Shown here piece by piece: positions 23,101 to 31,379 of a stretch of DNA of 64,000 nucleotides. Every line of letters starts with the position of its first letter. Position 1 is the stretch's first letter. The notes beneath the pieces were generated by a model. It saw only the letters and a program-made list of their open reading frames with translations, was not told the origin of the DNA and ran no database searches. The position numbers were made by a program, and so were the translations under genes. Source of the DNA: Sycon ciliatum (taxonomy: Eukaryota; Porifera; Calcarea; Leucosolenida; Sycettidae); the NCBI RefSeq assembly GCF_964019385.1, contig NC_088646.1, positions 11,688,447-11,752,446 on the forward strand. The letters run 5' to 3'.

Positions 23101-26051
23101 CAAGCAACATATTGCACAAATTGAAAACACACCCACCATCACCGCTGAAACCCAGAATGATTTGGATTGGCTTCGCACCATTCCACTCCCATTGGTGCAC
23201 TGTTATGCACAGCGATATCAGCACCCATTGCCAGATGCAAATACTAGTAACTTTCCGTTACTCAGGAGTACCCACACTCAGCCTGGTAAATGTATCATTC
23301 ATTTCTACAACATGATTAATAGCATCTCCTCATCGTTACCAAGCTCATGTTACATCTCGTACAGCAGGAGGAAAGCAGCTAATGCCATCCTCGAATTCTA
23401 ACGCATTCCGGCTAAAGAATCAAAGCCTGCCAACTCACCGCAACGCAGGGAAGGAGACTTTCCACAATACAGTGGTCGAGTAGTGTGACATGGTTCGCCA
23501 CAAGTACCTGAGTGAAGTGCAAGAAGAAGCCATAGCGCACAGAGTGAGAATGAGGAGAGGCACATGCCAACATAAAACCATGCACCTTGACTCAGGTGCA
23601 GAATGTAGAGTTGCAAAAAGGCAAGGTCACAAGTCGGGTCAAACAAGACAATGCAGGCGTGCAGGCATGCATGATATACAGCTATGTAATACAACACTTA
23701 TCCATCCACACTTCTCTCTCTCTCTCTCTCTCTCTCTGTCTCGCACACCCATAAGCGCTCCCCAAAAACACACACATATACACATACACACACAACCTGT
23801 GCGATTGGTGCAAAATAAAAGTAAGTGCGTTCAGCTAACCTTGGATGACTGCTCCTCCTCAGCGCCGAAGCCCTCTGACGTGACGACTAATCCCAGGCCA
23901 GGCTGAACACCACGAAACCACCACCTAGTGGTAACACCATGATGCCATATAGTAAATAGGGAGCAAGTCCTACTGGCAACGAATACCAATGGCATGTGCA
24001 TCTAGGAATACTAAAGCAAGTACAATAACAGCTGCATATGTATTATAAATGACAATTCGCCGGTAATGACAGAACTTTTATGCTGGGAGCAAAGTCCCAT
24101 CTAACTGCGTACACTGAACTTCACATATGGCGACTATGCAAGCAATGGCAATTCGCGAGAAAACCATTTTTTCTTCTTTGAATGAATGCACAACACCAAG
24201 GACTGTGTGCAGGCAAATAAGCACGCACTAGCAGCATGTTGGTGTGAGTAATCAGCCTGAGTACCAGGCTGTACAAAGATTCTTTTCAGTGCGCTTCCCT
24301 CGAATATTGATCGCTGTTCCTGCTCATTGAAATATGAAAATTTCATATAAAATTTCGTGAGTAAAACACTTCGTAAGTACTTCGAAGTAAGGACATTGCC
24401 GAATGGCATTTATATAATACAGTCTGTATCGGCTATAGCGTACCCTTTTGATTTCCGTGATTTTATCACTATAACCGATGCATCACTATATGCGATACGA
24501 TGGATTTTTTTCGATCGACACATGAAAGGCAAGGAAATACTTCCAGCATGGCGTTTTGACAAATGAGCATGCTGCATAGATGACAGTGCCCGCATTTCCA
24601 TAACAAAATTATGTTATGTACGTGTGTGCTGTATCACTATAAAAATAAGCAACGTGAAGAAAGTAAAAAGATTGGGCCCTTGATATTATTGCAACATGTA
24701 TTTTAAAGTTATCACTATAGCCGATTATAATGTAGCGTGTTATGCATGTTTTGATTCTTTGTTGCCATCATAATATCCGATATATCATTACATCCGATAA
24801 TATTGGTTATAGTGATATTTGTACTGGATAAAATACGTTTTGCTTTTGATACTTCGTACCAATATCACTGTAGCCGATATATTCTTATATCCGGTCACTC
24901 TATAGCCGATACAGACTGTACTCGCAAAGTTGACTGTTTGAAGTTCAGCCCTCACCATCGTCTACACGGATTTCAAAAGCGTCGACCTCCATTTTGAAAA
25001 CATGGTGGCCGGCCGCGCTACCCGTAGTCGCACGTGCCCACCGCGAGCTTTGAGCTAAAGATCATGTCGCCCACTCATTTTCCTGTGTTTCCCCATTTCT
25101 TCGAACTCGCTCAGCTTTTGCTTCAGCTTTTGCTTCAGCTTTTGTTTCGCTCGCACTCGTGCTTCAGCTCCACGCTGTAGTCTGAGTTTAGTTCTCTTGT
25201 CTTCTTCCAGCAGAATACTGCAAACTCTACAGCACGTCGAGCTTCTCCTAGAAGAGTTTCTTTTGCGTCGAGGCAGACTGTCGATCGTTTCAGTCCTATC
25301 TTACCGTCGTCTCATGAGCGCCCGAAAGCAACAGTATCTATTTTCTTGGCGTTCCATTTTCTGGCGAACTCATTCACCTACTACTTCTTCCTTTATGAAA
25401 GCTTCAGGTGGCTGAGTTCTCCCACTAGCGACAATCATGCCTTGGAAAAGAACAGGATATTTCTAAGGTATATACAGCCAGTGCAGTGATGTCAGTGTAC
25501 TGCACTGCAAAAATCACCTGCATGTACTCCGCGTAGTTGTTGTTTGTTTTGTCGAGAAAGAATCCCTTTCGCACTCGCGCGGGCCGCGAGGGCGCAGCAC
25601 GGAAACGGGTCTATTGAATTCATTTCTTGGTCGATTTTGACAACCAATACGTCGTTGTTTTTCTTTTTTCACTGGCTATCCTTTCTCCGCTTCCGAATTG
25701 CGATGCCGTCCACCTGTAAAGCCTTGAAGTGAAACGAGTGGAGGCCGGTTTCGGAGGTAATTTTCGGCCAAACAGCAATCAAATCGAAAAATTCGAAGCG
25801 GACGATCTGTTGGAATCTATCGAAAGAAGACGTTGGTCCATAAAAAATCTTTGGAAACTACACCGTATGAACCAAGGAATTACGGTAAGTTTGAGAATTT
25901 TGGTACATTAGCTGTACGCTGATTGGTCGATTAGCGCGACCGTTGAGAAACGGGCCAGTGACGCTTTGTACAGCGTTGGTGAGGGCTGAAGTTTATCATG
26001 CATTTCCAAAAAAAGGTGCACCCAAAGTTAACACATACAAACACATACAAA

Positions 26052-26143
<92 letters not shown>

Positions 26144-26308
26144 CCGTACTAACCGTCTTAGCGGAAGGCTTTTCGGAGCTACTCGAAGGAAGAGCCACAG
26201 TTGTAGGAAGAGCAAGAGCCGGAGAACAGCCAGGACAATGCCAAATGGTGTGTACAGTAGCAGACCAAATGTCCACACTAAGGATGTATCTAGCAGCCTG
26301 GAGCACAT
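12308..26308 (-). CDS. AUP1: AUP1-like lipid droplet/ERAD protein, 13 exons
   Basis: Exons in transcript order: 26308-26154, 23924-23840, 23507-23439, 18331-18220, 17743-17671, 17344-17308, 16988-16950, 16526-16453, 16096-16030, 14641-14509, 14235-14122, 12732-12623, 12406-12308 (TAA). All joins keep phase and give 388 aa. Order of parts: a long hydrophobic hairpin (LLLYTPFGIVLAVLRLLLFL), an acyltransferase-like block with NHVTLLDH (the NHxxxxD motif kept), HPENGVNTGTALMAF, WPFSVQSSVRP, a second hydrophobic stretch (DLFFFLFVPFTAFHV), GAESDEEFSSRVQK, a CUE domain (ERMVQQVQEVFPHAPYDIVA ... VDTTISNILEGRL) and a short C-terminal helix (SFQEQKQQLILASRA). AUP1 sits in the ER and lipid-droplet monolayer, binds ubiquitin through CUE and recruits the E2 UBE2G2 by its C-terminal helix. 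That helix looks about a dozen residues shorter than in vertebrates. Start Met at 26308 is a choice; the frame stays open to 26392. Intron 3 carries a whole DIRS element. Confidence 0.9.
13568..14080. repeat. MITE, copy 1 of the TATAGCCGATA family
   Basis: Begins TACAGTAAATAGTGGATATA and ends with ...ACGATACTCACTGTA. The body repeats 'TCACTATA(T/G)CCG(G/A)TG' in both orientations. Its partner with much better ends lies at 24418-24920. It is in AUP1 intron 11. Confidence 0.7.
14440..14488. repeat. (GT)n/(GC)n alternating purine-pyrimidine tract
   Basis: GTGTGT runs into GCGCGCGCGCGC and back to GTGTGT, just downstream of the donor site of AUP1 exon 10. It could form Z-DNA. Confidence 0.9.
14887..15012. 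repeat. Copy of the AUP1 intron 2/exon 3 boundary plus a short dispersed repeat
   Basis: From about 14919 to 15000 the sequence matches 23495-23580, the 3' splice site of AUP1 exon 3 and the intron before it, at roughly 85% by eye. The match includes GAGGAGAGGCACATGCCAAC. It stops about 12 bases into the exon, where an AAGCTCCCAAGAG-type repeat begins. That repeat also occurs inverted near 15005-15045 and near 58097. Confidence 0.7.
15350..15986. repeat. About 637-bp non-autonomous element, TTAACCC family
   Basis: Starts TTAACCCTGTATGCACGGA and ends TCCGTACACAAAGGGTTAA, an imperfect terminal inverted repeat. The body shares 'GAGCTTTCCAGGAAGCC', 'AAAGTTATGGCCTGG' (reverse orientation) and 'AGCTGAGAGTTTTC' blocks with the copies at 55092-55711 and 60723-61327. 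It is in AUP1 intron 9. Confidence 0.8.
16227..16400. repeat. (CA)n then (GA)n microsatellite
   Basis: About 20 CA units are followed at 16268 by a long GA run with GACA interruptions. It is in AUP1 intron 8. Confidence 0.97.
16694..16903. repeat. Minisatellite, exactly 5 copies of a 42-bp unit
   Basis: The unit starts GGAGCACATAGTGAAGTTGC and ends GAGAGCCATT. Copies look identical by eye. Because 42 is a multiple of 3, reverse frames read as a 14-residue repeat without stops, which is an artefact. It is in AUP1 intron 7, transcribed as pre-mRNA. Confidence 0.97.
18441..18580. repeat. DIRS inverted terminal repeat, 3' side
   Basis: Reverse complement of 22844-22984. Shared blocks include GTTTGGCCTAGTTTCCTAGC and TTTTCATGCGCATGCTTG. 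By eye the two arms are nearly identical, which suggests a recent insertion. Confidence 0.95.
18624..18738. repeat. DIRS internal complementary region (circle junction)
   Basis: Bases 18624-18704 are the reverse complement of the left outer end (18367-18447). Bases 18701-18738 are the reverse complement of the right outer end (22975-23012). They overlap at AATT. This is the template thought to guide circularisation of DIRS cDNA. The recombinase stop codon (18731-18733) lies inside it. Confidence 0.93.
18731..22054 (-). CDS. DIRS tyrosine recombinase frame (domain in the last ~340 residues)
   Basis: The frame is open for 1107 codons, but only the C-terminal part (about residue 765 on) looks like protein under selection. 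It has a SAM-like N-terminal helical domain (EASDLLIASWREKSSKTYDS ... YRSINNYRSAISS) and the catalytic core: Arg near 927-930 (ALTRPSRSVDLANL), HxxR at 1040-1043 (HSTRGASAS) and the Tyr nucleophile at 1076 or 1077 (FQKFYYK). The recombinase joins circular element DNA to the target. The first 700 or so codons overlap the RT frame in another phase and are Ser/Arg/Asn-rich; they are probably a shadow of RT. How translation of this frame starts is unclear, as in other DIRS elements. Confidence 0.88.
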   Translation of the reverse strand: MIPSTRRLPLSCSERASPREPKNGTRRSSVSLKPPAPLVASLHLACLFVEAEPVPLGEATRVGATSTTPAVFDPTTVTAISSGSAATGNHSTRATGAASPASELRECIAFTPSSKGNKSCSTLSNVLCCECSETNVCQRHDGDCCVSTTPSCGESSNVCRELEGNKLRPVGLELYSRVQDSVVAETFSGSPSTRDCVSRGRENKNLFRGNLDDQQRGNFRSFNAHNNGSGAPQFHLSTLCSPKEGRSHQANNKPQSLESIHRTSPFQNGGNSHAERPASSGRLHDKSRSEGCLLHDPNGLERSKLSTLCVAEQTLPVQLPALRSVVSSVGLYQDLQSSSSRSEIPRSEIDNLHRRHLDHGRQPKQSNRPHGRSDFPSAKSGIRGELPEVATHSQQGSRVSWFHDKLRNHDNETPRREIEENSCRGKKVTSGASSISDCGFSPFGQTEPCSTSSAASSSVLQKPSKLSPRLLGGGPSGLQSSVSADKRSSERAILVDKSPIRMERPEPFVSQTRPGDRNRRVDNWLGCGVSGQPHGWTLDTLGKRDAHQLSRTAGSISGCENLCEISQKCYNTPENGQHNSIDVHQQVRGNRVSDPEPSNTRSVVMVHGKADSSAGDPPGRIQECSRGRGIADDERQIRLDASSKSFSSNQQDHGPPGRGPVCISADSPASAICQLAARPHGNGNECIFSGLDQISRICKSAMEPDRQNLSQGQGARSAGDTGCPGVAQSAMVPASAGAVNSRATPPTGDGQPHPTHTQCEQTRHKPSSSRVEHLRKKFTSNEVSTEASDLLIASWREKSSKTYDSLFNKWSSWCSERDSDPFSSDVSVIINFLASLFKDGYQYRSINNYRSAISSAHDKIDGYDAGQHPLVIRLLKGVFHQRPPQPRYSTTWDVAQVLSYIVSLGNNNDLSLSSLAHKTAMLLALTRPSRSVDLANLDIKFQHFSPEGVTFQTGALAKQSRQSRPLTEFFFAKFPDEAKLCPVTTLMEYEQRTKPHRSGETRVFLATIRPHKAVTSSTVARWLKSCLSQAGIDTSIFKAHSTRGASASAAADSGVTTNEILKAADWSSQSVFQKFYYKPQHDISFANAVLSRQKTLSTTDSKATKSR
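19567..21969 (-). CDS. DIRS reverse transcriptase, RNase H and methyltransferase-like protein
   Basis: Open frame of 800 codons. Reverse transcriptase occupies about residues 170-385: KVDLKDAYF (first catalytic Asp, 260), LPFGLSSAPWVF, then YIDD at 324-327 and FLGFTINS. RNase H follows with the acidic residues D491 (IETDAS), E522 (NCLELLA), D548 (RMDNTTA) and D599 (VADEESR). A Dam-like N6-adenine methyltransferase segment comes next, with DVDLFASR near 630 and the NPPW motif at 671-674. The function of that domain in DIRS elements is not known. No stop or frameshift interrupts the catalytic region. The N-terminal 90 residues overlap the gag frame, so the real start may lie downstream of the first Met. 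Confidence 0.94.
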   Translation of the reverse strand: MSLSSLQLHSWQVFTWLVFSWRPNRCPSGRPLESGQLQQHQPFSTLQRSRQSVPVRRQPETTQPERQEPRAQQVSSENASPLPLPLKEIKVAQPYPMSSVVSALKQMCVKDMTETVVFQRPQVAGRVAMFAENWKAISSDQWVLNCIQGYRIQWLQRPFQAHPPREIVFREEERTKISSEVISMINKGAISEVSMPTIMGAEPPSFISQLFAVPKKDGAIRPIINLKALNQFIEPVHFKMEGIHMLKDLLRQGDFMTKVDLKDAYFTIPMDLNDRNCLRFVWQNKLYQFNCLPFGLSSAPWVFTKTSRAVVVVLRSLGLRLIIYIDDILIMADSQSKAIDHTGGLIFLLQNLGFVVNFPKSQLTPSKEVEFLGFTINSETMTMKLPGEKLKKTRAEARKLHQEPHQSAIVVSRLLGKLNHAAQAVPQAPLFYRNLQNCLQDSLEEGRQDYNHPCPLTREALNELSWWINHLSEWNGRNLLSPKPDLVIETDASTIGWGAVCQGNRTGGPWTHSEREMHINCLELLAAFLAVKTFAKSRKNVTILLRMDNTTALTYINKYGGTVSATLNHLTRDLWSWCMERQIVLQATHLAGSKNVVADEESRTMKDRSDWMLHPRVFQVINKIMGPLDVDLFASRLTHQLPLFASWRPDPMAMETNAFSLDWTRYHGYANPPWNLIGRTLAKVKEQEAQVILVAPVWPSQPWYPLLLELLIAEPLLLPEMDNLIQPTHSVNRPDINPRLAAWNICGKSSRAMKFQQRLQTSSSHRGERSLVRRMIPCLTNGVAGVLNGTQIPFQVMSLS
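21747..22871 (-). CDS. DIRS gag-like protein
   Basis: Open frame of 374 codons at the 5' end of the element. It has no strong family motif but the composition expected of a DIRS ORF1. A short coiled-coil-like stretch (MTEMISRLGKVTQVVEHIGS) is followed by a helical middle (KSRDKALSKQQALLLDAVGP) and an Arg/Gly-rich nucleic-acid-binding tail (RGGRTGAPRGGHSSRG). The first Met (22871) lies inside the terminal repeat; the second, at 22778 (MDHVTDNASDAAG), is the more natural start. It overlaps the other two frames at its 3' end. Confidence 0.8.
   Translation of the reverse strand: MLPFSQLAFFLARLKSPPVCLSAERLHSILIMDHVTDNASDAAGQPSQTQLMTEMISRLGKVTQVVEHIGSNMSDIAERVSALEAARPMSNPARSASFSVLAPSASSTPGKTRNADVPSDYESEEEMEDSNVLDKSGTDFKVSSETLEFFQEHFTASTSNEVRRQWRSRFGRPRIDVATPPLMDKMIKSRLHPATKSRDKALSKQQALLLDAVGPLTHVLEEAQKDTLTAGEAVEACRTALAFIGNANMYLNRDRRRNAIMCMNRDLADMAEDDPIYKASAPQLFGEGFSKRAKERNEEIKCLSQASSSTRGKSSPGLSFRGGRTGAPRGGHSSRGNFNNTSRFRPYNGHGNQFRFGGNRKPLNQSDRSREPSK
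22844..22984. repeat. DIRS inverted terminal repeat, 5' side
   Basis: Reverse complement of 18441-18580. It would contain the element's promoter, as it directly precedes the gag frame. Confidence 0.95.
24418..24920. repeat. MITE, copy 2 of the TATAGCCGATA family
   Basis: Ends are perfect over 21 bp: TACAGTCTGTATCGGCTATAG and CTATAGCCGATACAGACTGTA. The body repeats 'TCACTATA(A/T)(C/G)CGAT' units. It is in AUP1 intron 1. Related to 13568-14080. Confidence 0.9.
26053..26142. repeat. (CA)n microsatellite at an exon border
   Basis: About 45 CA units start 12 bp beyond the donor site of AUP1 exon 1 (exon ends at 26154), so the pre-mRNA carries a long GU run right after the 5' splice site. Confidence 0.97.
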
Positions 26309-26756
26309 GGGAAAGCAGCGACCAGGAATGACAACCCATCTCAAACTAGTACTGCAAGACCGTGTACAGACATGCACACCGAGTGTGCACAAGTGCTTGA
26401 ATGATTACGGAGTGGCCTTTAACCATACTCTACATGTACATACGTGAGCAGTCCTACAAACTCACTTTGTTGGCCAACGTCCGTCAAGGCAAACAGAAGC
26501 TGACACCGGCACAGGACCCATGTCCTCAATGAATTTTTCATCATTCATTCATTGATTAACTTTCATTAGGGAATTGTTGGCATTACTGTCGCATCATGCA
26601 ATGTCTTATGCATTATTCTTGGGCACGTGTAACCCTTGCATTACGCAGATTCCGTGCACCGCCACATGTACACAACTGCGCAGTACTCAAAGATTGGAGT
26701 CTGCTGTTACCTTTACACATGTTTCTCTTTTATTTATTTTACTTCCTTGTCCTATC
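26309..26756. other. AUP1 upstream flank
   Basis: Probable 5' UTR and promoter of AUP1. The AUP1 frame stays open to 26392, so the protein may start further upstream. Nothing else is recognisable. Confidence 0.45.
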
Positions 26757-26764
26757 AATAATAC

Positions 26765-27354
26765 GGTAATCATGCAGTTTAGGGTCCCAAATTATTTCGC
26801 ACTTTCCCAGTGTTCAGTGTACTGTCACACGCGTTTTCAGTGTACTTTCACTATGCTTCTTCTTTTCTCGTGTGAAAGTTTTGTTTCCTTTGTCAAAGTT
26901 TTGTTTCCTGTGGATTCTGCCTGGCTCACGCATCATCTCTGACGGCTGGGCCGCATACGCGCAGATCAGGAACATCGACGGTGGCGTATACCAGCACGAT
27001 GTCGTCGTCCACGACGACAACTTTGTTGATCCGGACGACCGAACGATCCACACCAACAACGTGGAAAACATGTGGATGCGGGCCAAGCGCCAGCTGAAGC
27101 GCAACTTCGGCACCTCGCGAGAGTTGTTCCCGACGTACCTCTGCGAGTTCGTGAGGAGACAGAGAGTTCGCGCGGAAGACAACACGTTCGGCTCCCTGCT
27201 CCGCAGTGTTCACCAGCAGTACCCAGTCTGATCTGTCCTCGGTTTTCATGAAAATAAAGTTCATGATGTGAAAGTACACTGAAAACGCGTGTGACAGTAC
27301 ACTGAACACTGGGAAAGTGCGAAATAATTTGGGACCCTAAACTGCATGATTACC
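26765..27354 (+). mobile_element. Merlin-type DNA transposon, internally deleted
   Basis: 590-bp unit with terminal inverted repeats of about 85 bp that match nearly perfectly. They begin GGTAATCATGCAGTTTAGGG on the left and end in its reverse complement at 27354. The flanks carry the 8-bp direct repeat AATAATAC (26757-26764 and 27355-27362). Merlin elements make 8-9 bp duplications and encode a transposase related to bacterial IS1016/ISXO2. Only the C-terminal part of that enzyme remains. Confidence 0.92.
26920..27231 (+). pseudogene. Merlin/ISXO2-like transposase, C-terminal remnant
   Basis: About 104 codons in the Merlin element, ending in TGA at 27229. Recognisable are RIISDGWAAYAQIRNIDGG (second catalytic Asp in SDGWAAY), IHTNNVENMWMRAKRQLK (third acidic residue, Glu, in NNVENMW) and a closing helix (FPTYLCEFVRRQR). 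The N-terminal DNA-binding part and the first catalytic Asp are missing, so it cannot be an active enzyme. GC content is visibly higher than in the flanks. Two direct repeats of 'AAAGTTTTGTTTCCT' (near 26875-26910) mark the probable deletion junction. Confidence 0.88.
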
Positions 27355-27362
27355 AATAATAC

Positions 27363-28588
27363 AATACTAGTATCCTAAAGAACCCGAATACTACAATTAC
27401 AACTGAAAAATCGTCGCCAGAATACAATGCATCATGCCAAGAACAACACGAGAATGCTGATTACTGTGGCTGGGTCAAAATCCACGACCGCAGCTCAGGA
27501 CAATGGGCAAGTCACAGATTTGATAATTATTTAAAAATCACACTACAGTCAAGGAGCAAAACTAAATATTTCAATACAGACCTCCTCCGGTGATAAAGTG
27601 ATGAGATATCAACTGATGCCGTCGACATTGCTGCCAATGCACCTCAAGCTCTGTCTTCTCGGTGACACAAATTTCAGTAGAGCACCGTTTCTCCCAAACC
27701 AGAGACGGAAAATAGCTACAAAGTCATGTAAGGCCACGCGCGAGCCACCAAGCTAAACGATTGCAAAGATACACTGGAGAAGCCTAAAAACTCAGCAAAT
27801 TACTTGCTGCACAAAGAGGTTCATGCAGGACTTCCGCTTTGCGGAACCTCTCTAAAAAGAGTCCAATGTCTGTAGTCTTTCTTCGTTTGTGCTACTTTCT
27901 TGTCATTTCGCTGCTCAACTCATCGATCCACAAAGAAAAAAATAATGATGAGATTCGAAAAGCAAGATCGATCGCGTGCTTGATTTGGGTCGTGCGCCAC
28001 GTGCTACTTCGTTTGATCAGCTGTGCAGTAAGTGCACACGTACACTGCATTATACGCATTACCTGATTACGCAATGCGTAGTTGCTATGTCCGAAAACGA
28101 CTCAGTGGCGTGACACTGATACTGATAGCCGCATAATCGCATATGCTTGCAAGGGTGATCAACTGATCATGTCCCCCCCAACAAGTCCACGATCCAGTCA
28201 TCCCATCGATCCTCAACCAGGCCAGGCCAGGTGACGAGCCTGAGGTCAACTCGTCCAGAGAAGTGAAGCCACTGTCGTCTGTGACGAAAAAAAACGTTCA
28301 CTCTTCAGCCTACCTGCCTACTTTGGCAGCTTCATCAGAACTATGTATTTTGTAAATTGGTATCAACTTACTACTATCTAGTCTTTTTCGTTAGATTGCA
28401 AGCGAGTGACTATAGTATTACATGTACTAGTGTACTAGTAGAGTTTACAGCCCGATCAAGGTTATACTCTGTCGCACTTTATTTGTGTACCTGACCAGCG
28501 ACGACCGTATCGCGAAGCGTAGAGTGTCACCACTTCCAGAGGATCAGGAATCCTCTTGCTCGTATTCACATTCAGGTCCAGAAAAAAA
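27363..28588. other. Upstream flank of the saposin-like gene
   Basis: No gene recognised. The part next to the start codon should hold the promoter. A possible splice acceptor (ATTCAG, ending at 28575) just before the ATG hints at a non-coding first exon. Confidence 0.4.
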
Positions 28589-29026
28589 ATGTTGGGGAGA
28601 TCTTTCCTTATGCTAGCAGCTGTGGTCCTGCTATTGGCGTTGCCCTTGGGCACCATGGCTCAAGAGAGACCTGACCAGGTGGAGCCCAATGAGGGAAAAC
28701 AGGCAAAAGAGGTGGACTTCAATCTTGGAGCATCCAACACAACTTGTACATTGTGCGAGTTTGTGATGAGTATCATTCAAGGACAGATTTCAGCCAATTC
28801 AAGTCAAGCAGACATCATCAAGCTGCTTGACAACTTCTGCGAGAAATTCATGCCGGTAACCATTAAACAAGAGTGCGAAGACTTTGTTGCTGACTACGGA
28901 AATGCCATCATTCAACTTATTGACCAGAAGATTGACCCTCAGCTGGTGTGCCGGGAGATCAAGCTATGCCCACACGAGCAGCAAATTGGCAGAAAGCAGC
29001 AGCGAAAATCCGTCTCTGTGAATTGA
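28589..29026 (+). CDS. Secreted saposin-B domain protein
   Basis: 145 aa in one exon. The Met at 28589 is chosen because it gives a clean signal peptide (LGRSFLMLAAVVLLLALPLG, cut near TMAQ). The upstream in-frame Met at 28556 would bury it. After an acidic linker comes one saposin-B fold with all six cysteines in order: CTLC pair, NFC, QEC, LVC and KLC, with the usual spacing and the amphipathic helices between them. It ends in a basic tail (GRKQQRKSVSVN). Saposin-type proteins bind or perturb lipid membranes, in lysosomes or as secreted effectors. An Asn-X-Ser/Thr site (NTT) lies just before the first cysteine. I cannot assign it to prosaposin, pulmonary surfactant B or an antimicrobial saposin. 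Confidence 0.88.
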   Translation: MLGRSFLMLAAVVLLLALPLGTMAQERPDQVEPNEGKQAKEVDFNLGASNTTCTLCEFVMSIIQGQISANSSQADIIKLLDNFCEKFMPVTIKQECEDFVADYGNAIIQLIDQKIDPQLVCREIKLCPHEQQIGRKQQRKSVSVN

Positions 29027-31163
29027 ACAGAAAGCAGCATATCATGGTGCCATGTCTATTGGTGACTTTGGCACCCAAACCTCTACTGGCCGGCATGGAT
29101 ATTAGCAGGGTGTATGCGACCCTGGCTATGTTAGTCTGAAGTACGCACACAGTAATACACTTGTCTTGCACGGGTGGCAAGGTGGTAGTAGTTATATATG
29201 CTTTCCTTTCTTCCTCCTCTTTCTTCCTACAGAAACCAGGCCCCATTGTTAAGCTCCCAACGCCTTTGGTCAATATTTCTAAAATATAATCAATCAGTGT
29301 GAATCTGTAACGGTCGGTGTGTATGCACGAGGGTGTGCGGACGCATGTGTGTCACTTCCACCCTTGCATCAGCCACCGGAAGCAGCCGATTCAAGGTTGT
29401 TCAAGTGATGCGACCCTATCAATGGTTGAACCCATGCGGTACTACTACAAACCCTCCATGCTTGTCTGAATTATTGCTTCAACTTGCTTGCAGTATAAAT
29501 TGGCCATGAGAAATCCTGCAGAGGTGAAAAGGCCCCTGTAGGTTGAAGTTCAAGAAACTGCCGGCCCAAAACTTTCCCATACCCCCTACCAAGCTGTGAA
29601 AACAGCCGCAGAAATAGCAAGTGTCATTGTCGGTAAGCAAGGAGTGGGGGGGGGGGTTGGCAACTCTGGCCAGCTCAGAATGGAGATGTGCTTTGCGAAG
29701 CATTGGATTTTATATGTACTTCGGGTCTCAGGATCATTACTGGGTTATTAGCGGCAAATTTCAAACTGGATGGTGCAGCACCTACTGAGCAAAAAAGGCC
29801 CCATCCTACTGGGGTGTGACACAGCAAAATTGAGTATGGCGTATCTCCAATTGCTATAACAATCTGTACTTCACTTTCGCTTGTACATGTAGTATGACTG
29901 TGTACGTTAAGGTACGCATAATTGTATTTTGGATTGCAGGATAATATGTTCTTCTGTTCAGTGTCGATACCACCTCCAGCAGATTTTTCCAAGCTACATG
30001 TACAATGCTATACTCTGGTGAAAATCACTCCTTCAAGAAACGCCAATCTGAATCAAATCAAACGTCAAAAGGCCATATTATTTGAAATCTTCATTGTTGA
30101 ACAATATTATAAAGTGCAATTGTACAGTACTCCCGAGTCTTGTCTAAGCCAGGGTCATACTGTAATACGCTACAATTAGCTAGGGACAGGTATGCTGGTC
30201 TACAGTAGTGACATCTCCCAATTTCAAACTGGCGGCAATGTTCTATTGTGGACAGACAGGACTAGTGAAGTGGCGGTGTTGATGTGTCCTTTGGGATTTA
30301 TCTAATCCACTACACCTCAGCGCTCTGAACACAATGTCTTGCACGTAGTAAGGTAGTGTGGCATGTTTCTAATAATTATGGCTTTATCAGCACCAACAGA
30401 CTACTAAAAAGAGCGGAGGGAAATCGATTGTTCCCTTGAAAGAGAAGAAATCCAAGCAAGTCTAGCTCAGCTCATTGCCAAATGCAAGCAACAGCTCACC
30501 AGGACAGCATCGAGTGGCATAGGCATATTGACCATAGCTCACAGCTCTTCAAGACACTGACAGCAAAGTATTTTGTTGTGGTAGTGCTGCTGTTGCAACT
30601 TGCTGAAACGGCAAAGTGTGGAAAACAGCAGCATGCCAACTGGGAAACTTTAGAAAGCTGATAACTCTCCAGAGTTCTCGCCTTTACTCCTCTGTGCTGT
30701 ACTTGCGAAACATGCGTCTTCTGCACGGAGATACTTGTCGCTGCAATCCAAAGACGAGGCAATAATTCTGTTCCCGTACAGACCGTCCATCCAATAGGCA
30801 AAGCTAACTTGTTCAAACCACACAAACACACACACACACATACATACGCACACACACACACACACACACACACTCTCTCTCTCTCTCTCACTTTCACATA
30901 CGGCATTTGAACTGTGCGGTTAGAAAAGTATGGTCATGGACTCTTCTTGCTCTCAACTTCAGAAAGGCTGGTTAGCTGCTCGTTGTGCAGAACGATGTAC
31001 TGTCGCGATGTGTGGGATAGCACCAGTCAGCAGGAAGAGCCATGGTAGATCCATCCAGGTACATGTACCAGTAGAAGCATCAATTGGAGAAGAGAGTGTG
31101 GCTATAGTTCGATGGAGTGAACAGCTCTTGCATCAACGTTCATGTACTGAGGACCTACATCCC
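29027..31163. other. Convergent intergenic region, saposin-like/GTF2H5
   Basis: Shared 3' flank. It holds a short G run near 29647 and a CA/CT microsatellite at about 30825-30890. I see no exon, RNA gene or transposon with clear ends. Confidence 0.5.
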
Positions 31164-31379
31164 TTATTCGGTGGCAAATGAATACGAGTTCTCTCTCATT
31201 AGTCCGTCGATTTTTTCCTGCAAACGAGGCACCATGCCTGATGCGATGAAAAGATGTGTATCATCCAAGTCCTCCAAGACAAACTGTGCACCCAGTGCAC
31301 GAGTAGCATCTAGATGCAGAACAAATTGCTTGATGGCTGGGTCGCACTCAAGCAGGGTGCCTTTGGTGACGTTTACCAT
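31164..31379 (-). CDS. GTF2H5: TFIIH subunit GTF2H5 (p8/TTDA)
   Basis: 71 aa in one exon, the same length as the human protein. MVNVTKGTLLECDPAIKQFV, then LGAQFVLEDLDDTHLFI and a C-terminal helix (PRLQEKIDGLMRENSYSF) align along the whole family. p8 is the smallest TFIIH core subunit. It pairs with p52 and stimulates the XPB ATPase in nucleotide excision repair and transcription initiation. The frame is open 18 codons upstream, but the Met at 31379 gives exactly the conserved N-terminus. FAM136A starts 434 bp away in the opposite direction. Confidence 0.95.
   Translation of the reverse strand: MVNVTKGTLLECDPAIKQFVLHLDATRALGAQFVLEDLDDTHLFIASGMVPRLQEKIDGLMRENSYSFATE

Noticed and set aside
25729-25911. 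60-codon forward frame followed by a good GTAAGT donor at 25890
   Set aside because: DDLLESIERRRWSIKNLWKL looks protein-like, but no partner exon or family was found. It may be a transposon fragment in AUP1 intron 1; not enough support to list.
25931-26152. Cys-Val repeat C-terminus appended to AUP1 exon 1
   Set aside because: Exon 1 ends at the GTTAGT donor at 26153; the repeat is intron.
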